DNA from: an uncultured Faecalibacterium sp.
GTDB taxonomy: Bacteria; Bacillota; Clostridia; Oscillospirales; Ruminococcaceae
Length of the DNA: 64,000 bases
Assembly: GCA_904394215.1 (NCBI GenBank)
Contig: CAJFNF010000005.1
Coordinates: forward strand, 1-64,000
Direction: 5' to 3'
The position numbers were made by a program, and so were the translations under genes. The notes under the pieces are model-generated. The model saw only the letters and a list, made by a program, of their open reading frames with translations, searched no databases and was not told the origin of the DNA. Positions 7,806 through 15,025 of this stretch are shown one piece after another; the stretch's first letter is position 1, and every line of letters begins with the position of its first letter.

Positions 7806-9032
7806 TTAGTACTCCTCAACGAAGACGGCCTCGCCGTTCTCGAAGGACAGGATGGCAGTGGTCTTGACGGGGTCGTTGTGGTCGTCAAAGGTGAAGGTAC
7901 CGGTGACGCCCTGGAACTCGCCGTTCTTGATGCCGTCGATGACAGCCTGCTTGTAATCGTCGGTACCTGCCTCCAGACCGGCGTCCTCAGCAGCCTGCAG
8001 GCCGCCGCAGACGGTCATGGCTGCATCGTAGCCCAGCGGAGAGAAGCCGTTGGGGTAGGGCTCGCCATACTCGGCCTCGTAAGCACTCTCAAAGTCGGGG
8101 TTGGAACCGGTTGCGTAGTTGGCGCAGAAGTAGCAGCCATCCAGCTGGTCGGCAGTAGCGTACTGGGTAACACCGTCCCAGCCGTCGCCGCCCAGGAAGG
8201 GGACATCCAGGCCGATGTCAGCAGCCTGGGACAGGATCTGGCCCACATCCTCGTAGTAGTTGGGGCAGTAGACCATGTCGGGGCCGGCAGCCAGGATGGT
8301 GGTCAGCTGGGTGCGGAAGTCCACGTCGCCTGCGGAGTAGGTCTCGGAAGCGACGATCTCGCCGCCGTTGGCAGCGAACTCGGTCTCGAAGTTGCTGGCC
8401 AGGCCCTCGTTGTAGTCAGCGCCCAGCTGGTAAATCACGCCGGCCTTCTTGAAGCCCAGCTTATCGGTAGCGTAATCCGCCATCTTGATGCCCTGGAAGG
8501 GGTCGGTGAAGGTGGTGCGGAAGACGTTGGAGTAGACGGTATCGGTCTCAGCGTCATAGGTGACAGCCTCAGCAGTAGCAGAAGCGGTGACCATGGGCAT
8601 GTTGTAGTCCTGGCTCTCAGCAACGACGGCCAGGGTGGGGGTGGTGGTGACATCGCCGATCAGAGCGGTGATGCCCTCATCCACCATCTGGGTGAAGCAG
8701 GTGACTGCCTGGGTGGCATCGCCCTGCTCATCCATCTCGACGACCTCAATCTGCTTGCCGTTGATGCCGCCCTTTTCGTTCAGCTGCTTGATGTACAGGT
8801 TGGCGCCGTTGGCAACAGCGATGCCGTAGACCGAAACATCACCGGTCAGGGGAGCCAGCAGGCCCACCTTGATGGTGTCGCCGGAGGCGGAAGCTGCGCC
8901 GGAAGCGGCAGAGGTGGCAGTGGATGCAGCAGTGCTGGCAGCGCTGGAAGAAGAACCGCATGCGCTCAGTGCGCTCACAGCGGCAGCAGCGCCCACAACA
9001 GCCAGGAACTGACGGCGGGAAATGCTTTTCAT
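7806..9032 (-). CDS. livK: Branched-chain amino acid-binding lipoprotein LivK (system 1), twin-arginine-type signal
   Basis: A 408-residue periplasmic-binding-fold type I receptor (Leu/Ile/Val or related ligand). The N-terminus reads SRRQFLAVVGAAA then LSAC: a twin-arginine-like motif (Arg6-Arg7) plus a lipobox with Cys25. A Ser/Ala-rich linker (about 26-45) precedes the receptor domain starting KVGLLAPLTGDVSVYG. First gene of the operon; AAAGAGGG precedes the ATG. The paralogue at 20.2 kb has an ordinary Sec-type lipoprotein signal. Confidence 0.92.
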   Translation of the reverse strand: MKSISRRQFLAVVGAAAAVSALSACGSSSSAASTAASTATSAASGAASASGDTIKVGLLAPLTGDVSVYGIAVANGANLYIKQLNEKGGINGKQIEVVEMDEQGDATQAVTCFTQMVDEGITALIGDVTTTPTLAVVAESQDYNMPMVTASATAEAVTYDAETDTVYSNVFRTTFTDPFQGIKMADYATDKLGFKKAGVIYQLGADYNEGLASNFETEFAANGGEIVASETYSAGDVDFRTQLTTILAAGPDMVYCPNYYEDVGQILSQAADIGLDVPFLGGDGWDGVTQYATADQLDGCYFCANYATGSNPDFESAYEAEYGEPYPNGFSPLGYDAAMTVCGGLQAAEDAGLEAGTDDYKQAVIDGIKNGEFQGVTGTFTFDDHNDPVKTTAILSFENGEAVFVEEY

Positions 9033-9084
9033 GATAAAATCCCTCTTTCTTGCTTGCTTCTTATCATTGAATCAAAATGCCAAA

Positions 9085-9118
9085 CAAGGGAGCCCCTTCT
9101 CCCAATGAAGCTCCCTTG
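9085..9118 (-). promoter_or_regulatory. Hairpin in the livK 5' leader
   Basis: 9-bp stem (9085-9093 with 9110-9118) between the promoter and the livK ribosome site. No T-tract follows on the minus strand, so it is more likely a stabilising or regulatory leader hairpin than a terminator. Confidence 0.45.
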
Positions 9119-9127
9119 CTTTGTTAT

Positions 9128-9156
9128 AGTATAATCAACTAAAGTGCCGCCTTCAA
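9128..9156 (-). promoter_or_regulatory. Probable sigma-A promoter for livKHMGF-1
   Basis: Minus strand: TTGAAG (9151-9156), 17-base spacer, TATACT (9128-9133). It predicts a leader of about 90 bases. Confidence 0.65.
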
Positions 9157-9266
9157 GTCACAAACCTGACATAGTTTGTTCATGCATGAGACTTTTTTAT
9201 TGTGAACTTTAACAAATTTCACCTGCAATTTCCTTGACAGGAAACCATTGCCAGCCGTCCAAAACC

Positions 9267-10652
9267 TTAGGCTTTCTGGTCGGCGAGGGTGGCTGCGGCG
9301 TCCTGGGAGGACACTTCAGCGGTGTTTTTTTCCTTGCGGATGGCCCGCAGGCAGAAGGCCAGCGAGAGGACGGTGCCCACGGTCCAGCCGATGGGCCAGG
9401 ACAGCCAGATGCCGTCGGAACCCAGGGCGGTGGAAGACAGGGCCACGGCCAGAGCCACACGGAGGATCAGGTCGGCGAAGGTGGAGATCATGAACTGGAC
9501 CATCAGGGCGCAGCCGCGCAGGACGCCGTCCGACACCAGCTTGACCGACACCAGGAAGTAGAAGGGTGCCACGATCCGCAGGAACAGGATGCCGGTATCA
9601 ATGGCGGTGCCGGTGGGCTCATTCATAAACAGGAGCAGCAGCAGGCGCCCTGCGAAGAAGTACAGGGCAGCCAGAGGCACGCATAGGGCCCACACCAGCT
9701 TGACGCCGGCGATGTAGCCCTGGTGCATCCGGTCGAGTTTGCCGGCGCCCAGGTTCTGGGAGGTGTAGTTGGAGATGCCGTTGGCCAGGGTGGTGAAGGA
9801 GGTGATGACCAGGTTGTTCAGCTTGACCGAAGCGGAGTAGCCGGCAATGACGCTGGCGCCGAAGCTGTTGACCACGCTCTGGATCACGATGTTGCCCACC
9901 GAGATGAAGCTCTGCTGCAGGATGCTGGGGATGGCGATGACCGAGATCTTGCCCAGCATGCTCCAGGAGAACAGGGCGGGCTTGGCGTTGGTATGGATGG
10001 AGATCATCCGCTTGGCCACCACCCACAGGGCCAGCACGCAGCTGACACCCTGGCACAGGAAGGTGGCCCAGGCCACGCCGGCAACGCCCATGTGGAAGGC
10101 GGTGACGAACAGGATATCCATAAAGATGTTGCTGGTGGAGGAAGCGGCCAGGAACAGGAAGGGAGTCTTGCTGTCGCCCAGGGCCGAGAAGATGCCGGTG
10201 GCCACATTATAGAAAAACATGAAGGGCAGGCCCAGGACGTAGATGTCCAGGTAGAGGGCCGAGTCGGCCAGAATCTCATCGGGGGTGTTGATGAATTCCA
10301 GCAGGGCGTCGCAGCCCAGCAGGCCCACCGCCATCAGGATGATCACCAGGGCGGCGCAGCCGATCAGCGAGGTGGTGACGGCGGTCTTCATGTCCTCGTA
10401 CTGCTTGGCGCCGAAGAACCGGGAGACGATGACCGAGCAGCCGATGTTGCAGCCAAAGGCGAAGGCGATGAAGATCAGGGTGATTTCGTAGCTGTTGCCC
10501 ACGGCGGCCAGGGCGTCCTCGCCCACAAATTTGCCGGCCACCAGGCTGTCCGCAATATTATACAGCTGCTGGAAGACAATGCTGCCGAACATGGGCAGAC
10601 AGAACTGCCAGAGCACGGTGGAAGGTTTGCCCACCGTCAAATCCTTATTCAC
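9267..10652 (-). CDS. MATE family multidrug/cation efflux transporter
   Basis: A 461-residue, roughly 12-helix membrane protein of the MATE (NorM/DinF-like) superfamily, exporting organic cations or metabolites with a Na+ or H+ gradient. The family's internal repeat is visible: P-MFGSIVFQQLYNIADSLVAGKFVG early and VIAIPSILQQSFISVGNIVIQS in the second half. Start is GTG at 10652 with AAGGAGGA 7 bases upstream; the longer frame has no ribosome site. Divergent from a LysR regulator, which may control it. Substrate unknown. Confidence 0.9.
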   Translation of the reverse strand: MNKDLTVGKPSTVLWQFCLPMFGSIVFQQLYNIADSLVAGKFVGEDALAAVGNSYEITLIFIAFAFGCNIGCSVIVSRFFGAKQYEDMKTAVTTSLIGCAALVIILMAVGLLGCDALLEFINTPDEILADSALYLDIYVLGLPFMFFYNVATGIFSALGDSKTPFLFLAASSTSNIFMDILFVTAFHMGVAGVAWATFLCQGVSCVLALWVVAKRMISIHTNAKPALFSWSMLGKISVIAIPSILQQSFISVGNIVIQSVVNSFGASVIAGYSASVKLNNLVITSFTTLANGISNYTSQNLGAGKLDRMHQGYIAGVKLVWALCVPLAALYFFAGRLLLLLFMNEPTGTAIDTGILFLRIVAPFYFLVSVKLVSDGVLRGCALMVQFMISTFADLILRVALAVALSSTALGSDGIWLSWPIGWTVGTVLSLAFCLRAIRKEKNTAEVSSQDAAATLADQKA

Positions 10653-10721
10653 AAGTGATTCCTCCTTAGGAATGCTGTCCTGCTGTAACAGACAGGGTTG
10701 TTGTAATTTCTGCCGAAAGAT

Positions 10722-10750
10722 AGTATACTTTTTTGTACGGCATAAGTAAA
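10722..10750 (-). promoter_or_regulatory. Probable promoter for the MATE gene
   Basis: Minus strand TTTACT (10745-10750), 17-base spacer, TATACT (10722-10727). It lies in the AT-rich 151-base divergent region where a LysR dimer would be expected to bind. Confidence 0.5.
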
Positions 10751-10803
10751 ATATATGTTTTATATAAAAACCATATACAAATGAGATGAACAGGAGGGCG
10801 CCC

Positions 10804-11703
10804 ATGTCGGTCCCGTATGACTACTACCGGATTTTCTATTATGTAGCCAAATACAGCAGCTTTACCCAGGCTGCGGCGGCCCTCCATGGCAGCCAGCCCA
10901 ACATCACCCGCACCATCAACCTGCTGGAGCAGGAGCTGGGCTGCCGGCTGTTTGAGCGGAGCCACCGGGGTGTAACCCTGACCCCGGAGGGGGAGCGGCT
11001 GTACGCCCATGTCCAGATCATGCAGGAGCAGATGCAGGCCGCTGAGTATGAACTGGCCAGCCGCCGGAGCCTCCACAGCGGCCAGATTGCCATCGGCGCC
11101 AGCGAGACCGCCCTCCACGGGCTGCTGCTGCCGGTGCTGCGGGACTTCAAGCGCCGATATCCGGGGGTGCGGCTCCAGATCACCAACCACTCCACCCCCC
11201 AGGCCATTGCGGCCCTGCGGTCGGGCCTGGTGGAACTGGCGGTGGTGGGCACTCCCTGCGGGGAGATCGACGCCCCCTTGAACGAGCAGCGGCTTCGGAC
11301 CTTCCGCGACCTGTTGGTGGCGGGGCCCGACTACGCCTATCTGGCCCAGCAGAAGCTGACCTACAGCGAGATTGCCCGGCTGCCCATGATCTCCCTGGGG
11401 CCCGACAGCTCCACCCATGCCTTTTACGCCCAGCTGTTCGCTGAGCACGGGGCCATGCTGGAACCGGACATCCAGACCGCCACCACCGACCAGATCCTGC
11501 CGCTGGTGTGTTATGGGATGGGGCTGGCCTTTGTGCCCGAGGACTTCGCCCGGGAGGCCATCGCCCAGAAAGAGGTGGTCTGTCTCCAGATGGAGACCCC
11601 GCCGCCGCCCCGGTATATCAGCCTGGTCAAAGATAAAAGCCGCCCGCTGAGCGTGGCGGCTATGGAGCTGGAACGGATGCTGCGGGAGGCCTCGGCCCGG
11701 TAA
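10804..11703 (+). CDS. LysR family transcriptional regulator
   Basis: A 299-residue regulator with an N-terminal winged HTH (FTQAAAALHGSQPNITRTINLLEQELGCRLFER, residues about 20-52, cut here to its recognisable core) and a LysR substrate-binding domain from about 90. The ATG at 10804 is chosen over 10786 because AGGAGGG is 5 bases upstream of it. Divergent from the MATE exporter, the classical arrangement for a regulator and its target; inducer unknown. Confidence 0.9.
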   Translation: MSVPYDYYRIFYYVAKYSSFTQAAAALHGSQPNITRTINLLEQELGCRLFERSHRGVTLTPEGERLYAHVQIMQEQMQAAEYELASRRSLHSGQIAIGASETALHGLLLPVLRDFKRRYPGVRLQITNHSTPQAIAALRSGLVELAVVGTPCGEIDAPLNEQRLRTFRDLLVAGPDYAYLAQQKLTYSEIARLPMISLGPDSSTHAFYAQLFAEHGAMLEPDIQTATTDQILPLVCYGMGLAFVPEDFAREAIAQKEVVCLQMETPPPPRYISLVKDKSRPLSVAAMELERMLREASAR

Positions 11704-11709
11704 GGGCCC

Positions 11710-12288
11710 TTACCGCCACAGCTTCTGCCAGCGGATGGCCTGGGCTTCCAGCCACCGGTCCAGTTTGGGGTGGCCGACCCAGGCCTTGCCCTTCTGGCTG
11801 GCGATCAGATGCCGGGCCAGGGCCCGGGGATCGCTGTCGGCCAGCTCCACCGCATCGGGGCCCAGGGTCAGGGTGAGGGCCATGGTGGCGTCGGGCCAGG
11901 GAGGGGCCGCCTCGTCCGAGGGCCAGAGAAAGGGAGGCAGCAGCCGCACTGCACAGGTGTTCCGGGTCCCTTCCTCGGTGAGGACCAGGGCTGCCGGTGC
12001 CCCGGCGGCGGTGCAGCGGAGCTCACTGTAGAGAACCCGCAGCCGCCCCGGCGCCAAAATGGGGGCGTAGCCCTCTTTGGCTGCAGGGGACAGGCTGCAC
12101 CAGTCCCGGGCCTCGCTGGCCTCGATGGGCCAGGCGGGGGAGTCGAATTTGGCGTACAGGCCGGGGAGGGCGAAGGTCTCCACCCCGGTGAGCCCTTCCA
12201 GCAGAAGGGTATAAAATTCAGTCATTGGATGCCCCGGATCGGGCTGGCCCAGCCCGAAGTCGGGGCGGGTTACTTTGCCGCCGCCCAT
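11710..12288 (-). CDS. Protein of unknown function
   Basis: 192 residues, no family recognised. AAAGGAGA lies 7 bases before the ATG, supporting it over the antisense frame of similar size. No signal peptide or membrane segment is seen; it is rich in Trp, Pro and Ala, with a basic Trp-rich C-terminus (WLEAQAIRWQKLWR). It ends 6 bases from the convergent LysR stop and starts close to the divergent BioY promoter. A second in-frame Met at residue 22 is a possible start. Confidence 0.6.
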   Translation of the reverse strand: MGGGKVTRPDFGLGQPDPGHPMTEFYTLLLEGLTGVETFALPGLYAKFDSPAWPIEASEARDWCSLSPAAKEGYAPILAPGRLRVLYSELRCTAAGAPAALVLTEEGTRNTCAVRLLPPFLWPSDEAAPPWPDATMALTLTLGPDAVELADSDPRALARHLIASQKGKAWVGHPKLDRWLEAQAIRWQKLWR

Positions 12289-12318
12289 GGTTTTCTCCTT
12301 TTTTTCACAGATTTTTCT

Positions 12319-12347
12319 TTGACCTTTTGTCCTGTGTCCCCTATACT
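12319..12347 (+). promoter_or_regulatory. Sigma-A promoter for bioY
   Basis: TTGACC (12319-12324), 17-base spacer, TATACT (12342-12347). No BirA-type TTGTAAACC palindrome is visible nearby. Confidence 0.75.
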
Positions 12348-12383
12348 GGAACCAGATTTTGATCGGAAGGAAGGAACCTGCCC

Positions 12384-12947
12384 ATGACCCTCAACAATCA
12401 CAAACAAACTGTGAGCCATCTGACCTTCACGGCCCTGATGGCTGCTGCCATGTGCATTCTTGGCCCCATGTCGGTGCCCATCGGCGCCATCCCCATCTCC
12501 CTGACCAACCTGGTGATCTGCCTGGCTGCCTGGGTGCTGGGGCCCCGGCTGGGAGCTGCCAGCGTGGCCGTGTATCTGATGCTGGGGGCAGTGGGACTGC
12601 CGGTGTTTTCGGGGTATGCCGGCGGCCTGGCCAAACTGCTGGGCCCCACCGGCGGCTACCTGATCGGATTCATCGCCCAGGCCGCCATTGGGGGCTGGGC
12701 GGTGGAGCACAGCCACGGCCGGCCGTTGTGGTCGGGCCTGGGGATGGCCGCCGGCATCGCCGTCTGCTATGCCTTCGGCACCGCCTGGTTCATGATTCAG
12801 ATGGGCTGCACCCTGGCCTATGCCCTGGGGGTCTGCGTGGTGCCCTTTATCCCCTTTGACCTGGTGAAGGTCGTGATCTCCTCGGGGGTGGGCAGCGTCC
12901 TGCGCAGCCGGCTGATCCAGGCCGGGCTCCTGAACCGGAACCTGTGA
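12384..12947 (+). CDS. bioY: Biotin ECF transporter S-component BioY
   Basis: A 187-residue six-helix membrane protein. The BioY pattern is clear: VPIGAIPISLTNLVICLAAWVLGPRLG, the YLMLGAVGLPVFSGY...GGLAKLLGPTGGYLIGF segment, and a C-terminal PFIPFDLVKV. It binds biotin and is energised by EcfA1-EcfA2-EcfT; a full ECF module lies at 48.9-51.5 kb. Good ribosome site (GGAAGGAA). Stand-alone gene with its own promoter. Confidence 0.93.
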   Translation: MTLNNHKQTVSHLTFTALMAAAMCILGPMSVPIGAIPISLTNLVICLAAWVLGPRLGAASVAVYLMLGAVGLPVFSGYAGGLAKLLGPTGGYLIGFIAQAAIGGWAVEHSHGRPLWSGLGMAAGIAVCYAFGTAWFMIQMGCTLAYALGVCVVPFIPFDLVKVVISSGVGSVLRSRLIQAGLLNRNL

Positions 12948-13021
12948 CTGCTGAAACCTGCACGCTTTGCAGGCCCAGAAAGTGAATTTCTTTCACTCTA
13001 TTATAATAAGGTAGGACAGAG

Positions 13022-13052
13022 AAGGCCGCAGCCAGAACAAGCTGCGGCCTTT
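13022..13052. terminator. Convergent hairpin terminator between bioY and argF
   Basis: 11-bp G+C stem (13022-13032 with 13041-13051), 8-base loop. The T content after it is modest on both strands. Confidence 0.65.
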
Positions 13053-13062
13053 GGTGTTTTGC

Positions 13063-14061
13063 TCAGGCTTCCTGATAGCCCAGGGTGGCGGCCATCACAG
13101 CCTTGATGGTGTGCATCCGGTTCTCGGCCTCGTCAAAGACGATGCTCTGGGGGCCCTGGAACACCTCGTCGGTGACCTCCATGGAATCCCGGTTAAACCG
13201 CTCGCCCATCTCCTTGCCCACGGCGGTCTTGTGGTCGTGGTAGGCGGGCAGGCAGTGCATGAACACTGCCTTGGGTCCGGCGGCTGCCATCAGCTGGGCG
13301 TTGATCTGGTAGGGGGCCAGGTCGTTGATCCGCTCGGCCCAGACTTCCACGGGCTCGCCCATGGACACCCACACGTCGGTATACAGGACGTCGGCGCCCT
13401 TGGCAGCGGTCATGGGATCCTCTTCAAAGGCGATGGTGGCGCCGGTCTCGGCGGCGATGGCCTGGCACTGGGCCACCAGCGCGGGATCGGGCCAGTACTT
13501 CTTGGGGGCGCAGGCGGTGAAGTGGAGGCCCATCTTGGCGCAGCCCACCATCAGGCTGTTGCCCATGTTGTAACGGGCATCGCCGAAGTAGACAAAGTTG
13601 ATCCCCTTCAGCTTGCCGAAGTGCTCCCGGATGGTCAAAAAGTCAGCCAGGATCTGGGTGGGGTGGAACTCGTTGGTCAGGCCGTTCCACACCGGGACAC
13701 CGGCGTATTTGGCCAGCTCTTCCACGATTTCCTGGCCGTAGCCCCGGTACTCGATGCCGTCAAACATCCGGCCCAGCACATGGGCGGTGTCGGCGATGGA
13801 TTCCTTTTTGCCGATCTGGCTGCCCTGGGGATCCAGATAGGTGACCTGCATCCCCAGGTCGTGGGCGGCCACCTCAAAGCTGCAACGGGTGCGGGTGGAG
13901 GTCTTTTCAAAGATCAGGGCGATGTTCTTGCCCTTCAGGGTGTCGTGGGGGATGCCGGCCTTTTTCTTGGCCTTCAGGTCGGCCGCCAGGTCGATCAGTG
14001 CGCCGATCTCGGCGGGGGTGTAGTCCAGCAGTTTCAGAAAGCTGCGTCCTTTAAAATTCAT
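13063..14061 (-). CDS. argF: Ornithine carbamoyltransferase
   Basis: 332 residues, close to the usual 334. It condenses carbamoyl phosphate with ornithine to citrulline. Carbamoyl-phosphate motif STRTR (55-59), [15 protein letters not shown], ornithine-loop region [10 protein letters not shown] and HCLP are all present. The ATG at 14061 follows AAAGGGGA at a good distance; the frame's earlier Met (14082) lacks a ribosome site. The ARG-box-like site upstream favours a biosynthetic role over arginine-deiminase catabolism. Confidence 0.95.
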   Translation of the reverse strand: MNFKGRSFLKLLDYTPAEIGALIDLAADLKAKKKAGIPHDTLKGKNIALIFEKTSTRTRCSFEVAAHDLGMQVTYLDPQGSQIGKKESIADTAHVLGRMFDGIEYRGYGQEIVEELAKYAGVPVWNGLTNEFHPTQILADFLTIREHFGKLKGINFVYFGDARYNMGNSLMVGCAKMGLHFTACAPKKYWPDPALVAQCQAIAAETGATIAFEEDPMTAAKGADVLYTDVWVSMGEPVEVWAERINDLAPYQINAQLMAAAGPKAVFMHCLPAYHDHKTAVGKEMGERFNRDSMEVTDEVFQGPQSIVFDEAENRMHTIKAVMAATLGYQEA

Positions 14062-14106
14062 CGAAAAGTCCCCTTTCTGCATATATTCCTCTTATATTTG
14101 AATTTG

Positions 14107-14124
14107 TTTGAATAAATATGCACA
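14107..14124 (-). promoter_or_regulatory. ARG-box-like operator
   Basis: The 18-base TTTGAATAAATATGCACA matches the arginine repressor pattern (TGAAT, four A/T, ATTCA) except one base. It overlaps the predicted transcription start of argF, and a second TGAAT half-site lies beside it (about 14098-14103). Confidence 0.6.
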
Positions 14125-14125
14125 C

Positions 14126-14154
14126 ATTATACGCCCCGGCGGGGGCTGTGTCAA
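14126..14154 (-). promoter_or_regulatory. Consensus sigma-A promoter for argF
   Basis: Minus strand TTGACA (14149-14154), exactly 17 bases, TATAAT (14126-14131): both hexamers perfect. Confidence 0.93.
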
Positions 14155-14159
14155 GCACA

Positions 14160-14639
14160 TCACAGGGTGAAGGAGACCTCCCGGCCGCTGGCATGGTAGG
14201 GCGTCACCCGGACCCCGGCCTTCTGGAGCATGAACCGGGCGGCAATGCTGGAATCGCTGTCGTGGTATTTGTCGTTGTAATAGACGATTTCCTTGATGCC
14301 CGACTGGATGATGGCCTTGGTGCACTCGTTGCAGGGGAAGAGGGTTACATAAATCCGGGCGCCCTTCAGGTTGTTGTGGGCGCTGTTCAGGATGGCGTTC
14401 AGCTCGGCATGGCAGACGTACATATATTTGGTGTCCAGGGGGCTGCCCTCCCGGTCCCAGGGCATAGCGTCGTCGTCACAGCCGATGGGCATGCCGTTGT
14501 AGCCCAGGGAGAGGATTTTGTTCTCGGGGCTGACGATGCAGGCCCCCACCTGGCTGTTGGGGTCCTTGGAGCGCATGGCGCTCAGCAGGGCAATCCCCAT
14601 AAAATATTCGTCCCAGTTGATGTAATCGGTGCGTTTCAT
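14160..14639 (-). CDS. dCMP deaminase family protein (ComEB-like)
   Basis: 159 residues. Zn-binding cytidine deaminase-fold motifs HAE (77-79) and PCNEC (102-106) mark the active site. It converts dCMP to dUMP for thymidylate synthesis; in competent Firmicutes the same family is called ComEB. Start taken at the Met of [13 protein letters not shown], where homology-like sequence begins. No Shine-Dalgarno lies directly before it; the nearest strong one (GGAAAGGAG, about 14685-14693) is about 45 bases away, with a 7-bp hairpin (GGCAGGG/CCCTGCC) between. Confidence 0.9.
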   Translation of the reverse strand: MKRTDYINWDEYFMGIALLSAMRSKDPNSQVGACIVSPENKILSLGYNGMPIGCDDDAMPWDREGSPLDTKYMYVCHAELNAILNSAHNNLKGARIYVTLFPCNECTKAIIQSGIKEIVYYNDKYHDSDSSIAARFMLQKAGVRVTPYHASGREVSFTL

Positions 14640-14831
14640 AGCGTGGTGCAGGCAGGGCAGGGAAGAAGCCGCGCCCTGCCGGGATCTCCTTTCCGATGAA
14701 AGTTTTCGTGATTCCGCACAATTTTGATGAAAAGATTTCTTCCTGGAAGGCCAGCCTGTCAGAACAAGCGGCCCCTTTTGGGGGGCCGGCTGCGGCGGGC
14801 GGGCCTGTCCAATCCTGTGCAATGCAACCAT

Positions 14832-14860
14832 ATTATACCGTAACAGCGTTTAAAATACAA
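14832..14860 (-). promoter_or_regulatory. Promoter for the dCMP deaminase gene
   Basis: Minus strand TTGTAT (14855-14860), 17 bases, TATAAT (14832-14837). It implies a leader of almost 190 bases holding a GGCCCC/GGGGCC hairpin. The remaining divergent region (14861-15025) holds no gene. Confidence 0.65.
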
Positions 14861-15025
14861 TCGGCAATCCCGGCCCTGACAAAGTGCACAAAACAACACC
14901 GGGAACTTTGGATGCCAAAGTTGCGGCAGATGATTTAATTTTTGGATGGAATGTGGTATTATCTTTGTAAAATATGCCACAAAAGCGGAGAAATGTTCCG
15001 CCAGGCGGAAATGAGGGAGACCGTT

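Noticed and set aside
12985..13010. TATAAT and AGTGAA/TTCACT inverted repeat just before the bioY-argF terminator, as a small RNA promoter
   Set aside because: No -35 hexamer at a usable distance and almost no sequence before the terminator.
14696..14938. 80-codon plus-strand frame beginning [13 protein letters not shown] between dCMP deaminase and the EF-G paralogue
   Set aside because: No ribosome site and it overlaps the deaminase promoter and leader; no family resemblance.
14996..15010. TTCCGCCAGGCGGAA palindrome as an operator for the EF-G paralogue
   Set aside because: It lies between a doubtful promoter and the ribosome site; a local mRNA hairpin is as likely, and no regulator is nearby.
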